Source: Amoebidium appalachense
Taxonomy: Eukaryota > Ichthyosporea
Direction: 5' to 3'
Assembly (NCBI GenBank): GCA_963693365.1
Contig: CAVNZM010000007.1
Location: forward strand, 3,410,001-3,474,000
Length of the DNA stretch: 64,000 bases
Shown here: in pieces, positions 59,746 through 64,000 of the stretch
Numbering within the stretch: the stretch's first letter is position 1
Layout: every line of letters starts with the position of its first letter
The notes under the pieces: generated by a model
Databases searched by the model: none
What the model was told of the DNA's origin: nothing
Seen by the model: only the letters and a program-made list of their open reading frames with translations
Made by a program: the position numbers and the translations under genes

Positions 59746-61562
59746 CTAGACATTATTGGTTTTTCAATAACTACCCACAGAATAGCCTCTAGCACGAGAA
59801 ATTTACCACAACGTTTGTGGGGGGGATGGTGAATGTGCCCCTGGAGTACGAGGGTCACACGAAAAAAACACAAAGTTGTAGCTCGTATAGAACCCCCCTT
59901 GTAGCATAGTATATGTCCATGTGTTACCTAGACATTATTGGTTTTTCAATAACTACCCACAGAATAGCCTCTAGCACGAGAAATTTACCACAACGTTTGT
60001 GGGGGGGATGGTGAATGTGCCCCTGGAGTACGAGGGTCACACGAAAAAAACACAAAGTTGTAGCTCGTATAGAACCCCCCTTGTAGCATAGTATATGTCC
60101 ATGTGTTACCTAGACATTTTTGGTTTTTTCAAAAACTACCCACAGAACAGCCTCTAGCACGAGACATTTACCACACAGTTTATGGGGGGGATGGGGAATG
60201 TGCCCCCCTGGAGTACGAGGGTCACACGAAAAAAACACAACGTTGTAGCTCGAATAGAACCCCCCTTGTAGCATAGTATATGTACATGTGTTGCTTACAC
60301 ATTATTGGTTTTTTCAATAACTACCCACAGAACAGCTTCTAGCACGAGAAATTTACCACACAGTTTATGGGGGGGATGGGGAATGTGCCCCTGGAGTACG
60401 AGGGTCACACGAAAAAAAACACAACGTTGTAGCTCGAATAGAACCCCCCTTGTAGCATAGTATATGTACATGCGTTGCTTACACATTATTGGTTTTTTCA
60501 ATAACTACCCACAGAACAGCTTCTAGCACGAGAACGTTACCACACAGTTTATGGGGGGGATGGGGAATGTGCCCCTGGAGTACGAGGGTCACACGAAAAA
60601 AACACAACGTTGTAGCTCGTATAGAACCCCCCTTGTAGCATAGTATATGTACATGTGTTACCTAGACATTATTGGTTTTTCAATAACTACCCACAGAATA
60701 GCCTCTAGCACGAGACATTTACCACAACGTTTGTGGGGGGGATGGTGAATGTGCCCCCCTGGAGTACGAGGGTCACACGAAAAAAACACAACGTTGTAGC
60801 TCGAATAGAACCCCCCTTGTAGCATAGTATATGTACATGTGTTGCTTACACATTATTGGTTTTTTCAATAACTACCCACAGAACAGCTTCTAGCACGAGA
60901 CATTTACCACACAGTTTATGGGGGGGATGGGGAATGTGCCCCTGGAGTACGAGGGTCACACGAAAAAAACACAACGTTGTAGCTCGAATAGAACCCCCCC
61001 TTGTAGCATAGTATATGTACATGCGTTGCTTACACATTATTGGTTTTTTCAATAACTACCCACAGAACAGCTTCTAGCACGAGAAAGTTACCACACAGTT
61101 TATGGGGGGGATGGGGAATGTGCCCCTGGAGTACGAGGGTCACACGAAAAAAACACAACGTTGTAGCTCGAATAGAACCCCCCTTGTAGCATAGTATATG
61201 TACATGCGTTGCTTACACATTATTGGTTTTTTCAATAACTACCCACAGAACAGCTTCTAGCACGAGAAAGTTACCACACAGTTTATGGGGAGGATGGGGA
61301 ATGTGCCCCTGGAGTGCGAGGGTCACACGAAAAAAACACAACGTTGTAGCTCGTATAGAACCCCCCTTGTAGCATAGTATATGTACATATGTTACTTGCA
61401 CATTATTGGTTTTTTCAATAACTACCCACAGAACAGCTTCTGGCACGAGAAATTTACCACAAAGTTTATGGGGGGGATGGTGAGTGGGCCTCTGGAGTAC
61501 GAGGGTCACCCGAAAAAAACACAACATTGTAGCTCGGATTGAAACCCCCTTTGTACCATATA
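59746..61562. repeat. Satellite array, about 182-bp unit, 10 copies
   Basis: Units begin ACATTATTGGTTTTTTCAAT at about 59750, 59931, 60112, 60298, 60481, 60665, 60849, 61031, 61215 and 61398; spacing 181-186 bp. Divergence between units is low and alternates between two or three subtypes. Short minus-strand frames (KKPIMCKQRMYIYYATRG) are artefacts. The size is that of many centromeric or subtelomeric satellites; position on the chromosome is unknown. Confidence 0.95.
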
Positions 61563-61645
61563 CATAGATGTCGGGTGGTGACTATATATCAGGGTTTACT
61601 TTCTCTACGAGACACCATAAAGACTACAAGGAGAAATCAATTAGT

Positions 61646-61990
61646 TGGGGTCCCTCATAGACTCTGATAAGTATTTCTCGGAACTGTTTAAAGATAGGAC
61701 CCCCGCTCAGAAACCTATTGTGTGGCCTGTAGACCCATCTATCCCCATAGAATCGATCCTCCCCTTTTTCAGTCCCGATGCCATATGGTCTGTGATATCT
61801 AGTTATAGCTCTAGTAAGTCTTGTGGACCTGATGGACTCCCTGCTGGGTTTCCACATCGATTCAGTCGCACACATCGATTCAGTCGCACACATCGATTCA
61901 GTCGCACACATCGATTCAGTCGCACACATCGATTCAGTCGCACACATCGATTCAAATGTCGCTCTTTATTATCTGCTAATAAATAGTATC
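61646..61990 (+). pseudogene. LINE reverse-transcriptase fragment with in-frame 18-bp repeats
   Basis: SPDAIWSVISSYSSSKSCGP and DGLPAGF match the start of a non-LTR RT finger domain (the KxCGPDGLP motif). The fragment then enters six copies of an 18-bp unit (TTCAGTCGCACACATCGA, about 61855-61955) encoding HRFSRT, and stops at TAG 61984. No catalytic core; a dead fragment next to the LINE at 62.06 kb. Preceded by the 84-bp dispersed repeat at 61567-61650. Confidence 0.75.
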
Positions 61991-62059
61991 CTTCGCGCAT
62001 CCACCCCTAAACCAGGCCATCCGTGGCCCTAAGGGCCGGGGAACACCCCCATCCATGTC

Positions 62060-63244
62060 ATGGCACATGCCTATAATCGTTTCAGAACCTCTTTCAAAGT
62101 TCCATCTACACCCATCACACATGTGCGACCATTAAAACGTCCAGCAGATACACCTACCACAGATGCACAACCAGAAAAACATCGCCTTAGACTAAGCGCA
62201 ACACCTATTTACAATACACTACCCATTCAGAATAACACCACACCACTCCGTAGAAACACAATAACAACCATGCCGAAACTTTCGGTTGATACAGTACTGG
62301 CAGAACTTGCCCTCGTTAAGAAACAGCTAAATGAGCTGTTACCACTCAAGAACATGATAGAAAAACTCCAAACAGAAAATACCCAACTCAAGCTCACCAT
62401 TGATTCACTCACAGCCCAGCTAAACATTAGTGGATCGCAAAACCCCAAAACTCATGAGCAAACATCTCGCGACGGAGACATTTCCACCCCAACACAAAAC
62501 AACACAGGACCGGAAGCACAGCTCCCGGCAGAGTTCCTAGAATATGCGAACTCTCGTAAAACACCCGAGCTCCGCCAAATTGCCAAGGAAACATATGCCA
62601 GCATTCTTGCAGGCAACGAGTACCGCCGCAACTCCCCTTCCAAACCGCCGGCTAAGGGGAACACCCAAGCAAACGGTAACATCAACATCCCACCCAAATA
62701 CGAGAGGGTGTATTTCAAAGTCAAGCACGGCAGACGCCCACACAGGGCCATGTGGTCCATCTTCAAGGCTCTCGGCTTCCGGTGCTCTCGCATCCTTTGT
62801 CTGTCCTTCATTGGATACGATGTGCTGGAAGTAGCAGTACGGGGCGACTATAACCGTGCGTTCATCCGTGACGCGACAAAGGGGTGTGGAAGCTTCTTCA
62901 CCCACCTCCCAAGCTACGACCCATGCGCGCCGGAAAACATTCAGAAAGCAGACAAAGAACGTAAAGTGTCTGCTAAGAATGCGTGCGCCACACGTTGTCG
63001 TGTACGCATCAGCAAGGCAAAAGAGTTCCTCGCAAAGTTGGAAAACGATGCTACGAGCGTGATAGACACGGACACGAAGGAACCAATGTTTTCTGGTGAG
63101 AAACTGCTCGAGCGCAAACGCCGATGCGAGATGGAAATCGAGCTCTTCTGCGAACTGTTCGCGCTGGCGGAAGGTCGTGCATACGACCCCGTAAGCGACA
63201 AGTGGGAACCAACCCCACAGGTGTCGGACCAAACCGATGCCTAA
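62060..63244 (+). CDS. LINE ORF1 protein (RNA-binding, coiled coil)
   Basis: 394 residues, ATG 62060 (MAHAYNRFRTSFKVPSTP). A basic Pro/Thr-rich start (residues 1-70) leads to a coiled coil (about 80-125: ELALVKKQLNELLPLKNMIE, LQTENTQLKLTIDSLTAQL), then a conserved-looking domain (KYERVYFKVKHGRRPHRAM; LCLSFIGYDVLEVAVRGDY) and a helical charged tail. Layout is that of L1-type ORF1 proteins, which coat element RNA as trimers. Its stop TAA overlaps the ORF2 ATG. The frame is intact. Confidence 0.75.
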   Translation: MAHAYNRFRTSFKVPSTPITHVRPLKRPADTPTTDAQPEKHRLRLSATPIYNTLPIQNNTTPLRRNTITTMPKLSVDTVLAELALVKKQLNELLPLKNMIEKLQTENTQLKLTIDSLTAQLNISGSQNPKTHEQTSRDGDISTPTQNNTGPEAQLPAEFLEYANSRKTPELRQIAKETYASILAGNEYRRNSPSKPPAKGNTQANGNINIPPKYERVYFKVKHGRRPHRAMWSIFKALGFRCSRILCLSFIGYDVLEVAVRGDYNRAFIRDATKGCGSFFTHLPSYDPCAPENIQKADKERKVSAKNACATRCRVRISKAKEFLAKLENDATSVIDTDTKEPMFSGEKLLERKRRCEMEIELFCELFALAEGRAYDPVSDKWEPTPQVSDQTDA

Positions 63245-64000
63245 TTTATCCTTCTTCTTCTGGAATGCTCGGACACTGGGCCCCCAAAAGGGCCTCCCCC
63301 CCGGGACACTCGACGATAAAATCAGCTACATACAACAACAGACAAACAACCACACGTTTACAGTGATTTGCGAAACACAGTTTAAAAACCACCACAAATT
63401 CAACTCTACATTGGTCGACACATCCACACACCCCGGTTACGCGAAAAACCGAGGCATTATTGTACTTGCCGCACCACACGTGAGAGTGAAGTGCAAACCG
63501 GTAGCAAAAACGGAATTCTCGGTTTCTATAGAGTTTCTTTCTAATGTTTTTACTTTTGTATATTACCCACCATCTATGTCGGTTGTCGAATTGACTCACA
63601 AGTTGTCACAGTTACCAATGTCCACTGTTATTTTAGGTGATTTTAACACGCGACTCCACCACACAGACACACTGCAAGTGAGTGTCGGGTACCCATCTAA
63701 GCCCCCGGAGCGTGCTATCCCTTTAGCAAGGTATGTCCAAAGTCACACTTTGCGGTTCCCTCAAATATCCCATGCCCACAACACCGACTGGGGAGTGGCC
63801 TTTTGGCCATCAACCATGTCAAAACTCTCTCTCCCTCCTAACCTCTCTAGGTCATCTGACCACTCTCCTATCCTTTTCCTACCTAAGATCTCCCTTGATC
63901 TGCTCCCCCCTCCCCCTCCCACCTTTCGCCTCCGTCTATCCCAGCTTAAGTCACAGTGGGGTAGAGTTGATGTATGTGTATGCTATGCTACGAAACACCC
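63237..64000 (+). CDS. LINE ORF2, APE-type endonuclease part (runs off the window)
   Basis: ATG 63237 lies 8 bases inside ORF1 (ATGCCTAA). The frame opens MPNLSFFFWNARTLGPQKG, with the Asn of the endonuclease start motif, continues with TFTVICETQF (catalytic Glu), STVILGDFNTRL (Asp-x-Asn) and SRSSDHSPILF (Ser-Asp-His), and stays open to the window end. These are the APE-like endonuclease motifs of L1-type LINEs; RT should follow beyond 64000. An intact frame suggests a young copy. Confidence 0.85.
   Translation, partial: MPNLSFFFWNARTLGPQKGLPPGTLDDKISYIQQQTNNHTFTVICETQFKNHHKFNSTLVDTSTHPGYAKNRGIIVLAAPHVRVKCKPVAKTEFSVSIEFLSNVFTFVYYPPSMSVVELTHKLSQLPMSTVILGDFNTRLHHTDTLQVSVGYPSKPPERAIPLARYVQSHTLRFPQISHAHNTDWGVAFWPSTMSKLSLPPNLSRSSDHSPILFLPKISLDLLPPPPPTFRLRLSQLKSQWGRVDVCVCYATKH

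Larger units (their letters stand above)
54503..59750 (-). mobile_element. Ngaro/DIRS-type retrotransposon, copy 2 (almost complete)
   Basis: From 5' (59.75 kb) to 3' (54.5 kb): short 5' repeat, small ORF, gag with zinc knuckles, RT/RNase H, poly-C, tyrosine recombinase, 90-bp repeat (55074-55163), promoter segment (54596-55073), 90-bp repeat (54503-54595). The 5' repeat has lost about 240 bp with the ATTGG and TATA boxes (junction near 59669), so this copy may be unable to transcribe itself. The 5' end abuts the 182-bp satellite and the 3' end the 360-bp satellite. Confidence 0.92.

Overview
The window is nuclear DNA of a eukaryote, read from the sequence alone. Spliced host genes with GT-AG introns sit beside every major retroelement class (Ty3/gypsy, Ty1/copia, a tyrosine-recombinase Ngaro/DIRS-type element, and LINE). 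There are two satellite arrays and a very large amount of microsatellite and homopolymer DNA. The clearest host gene is a DMAP1/SWC4 homologue on the minus strand (34.4-43.1 kb), rebuilt from ten exon pieces with matching splice phases. Other host exons encode a MYND finger (32.0-32.4 kb), a RING/U-box-like finger (46.4 kb) and an unidentified terminal exon (29.7 kb). I cannot name the species. A unicellular holozoan or similar protist is possible; ichthyosporeans with endogenized giant-virus DNA are a precedent, but that is inference.

From about 1.2 to 27 kb lies a different kind of DNA: GC-rich, CpG-rich, tightly packed, intronless genes on both strands, with short intergenic gaps, clustered CCAAT boxes, TATA-like boxes, and stop codons that often overlap AATAAA. 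Its recognisable products are an HNH endonuclease with an AP2-like domain, a PD-(D/E)XK nuclease, a T5orf172 (GIY-YIG-like) protein, a five-finger C2H2 protein, a retropepsin-like protein, a membrane-anchored B-lectin with a Cys-Pro stalk, small membrane or secreted proteins, and many orphans. This resembles an endogenized large-DNA-virus segment. No capsid, polymerase or packaging core gene is securely visible, so the viral origin is inferred. Several genes carry frameshifts, often in C runs, and one is cut by a Ngaro-type insertion (18.1-21.6 kb), so the block may be decaying.

Layout: 0-0.95 kb gypsy pol remnant; 0.89-1.14 kb nested inverted repeat; 1.2-18.1 kb virus-like genes; 18.1-21.6 kb Ngaro copy 1; 21.7-27.4 kb more virus-like genes; 27.66-28.16 kb assembly gap; 28.16-28.89 kb Ngaro terminal repeats; 29.7-33 kb host exons and a solo copia-type LTR; 34.4-43.1 kb DMAP1 with introns full of poly-G/C, (GT)n and (GA)n; 43.1-45.6 kb purine-rich satellite; 46-48.6 kb sparse DNA with local repeats; 48.6-51.3 kb 5'-truncated copia; 51.4-54.5 kb about 360-bp satellite interrupted by a short Ngaro deletion derivative; 54.5-59.75 kb nearly complete Ngaro copy 2 (minus strand); 59.75-61.56 kb array of about 182-bp units; 61.6-62 kb LINE RT fragment; 62.06-64 kb 5' part of a LINE (ORF1 and the endonuclease start of ORF2).

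The two Ngaro copies are almost identical at protein level, which points to recent activity. In both, RT/RNase H and tyrosine recombinase lie in one frame, separated by a stop codon and a long poly-C run. CCAAT-rich minisatellites occur in the virus-like block, in the Ngaro promoter repeat and in host DNA near 33.8 kb.
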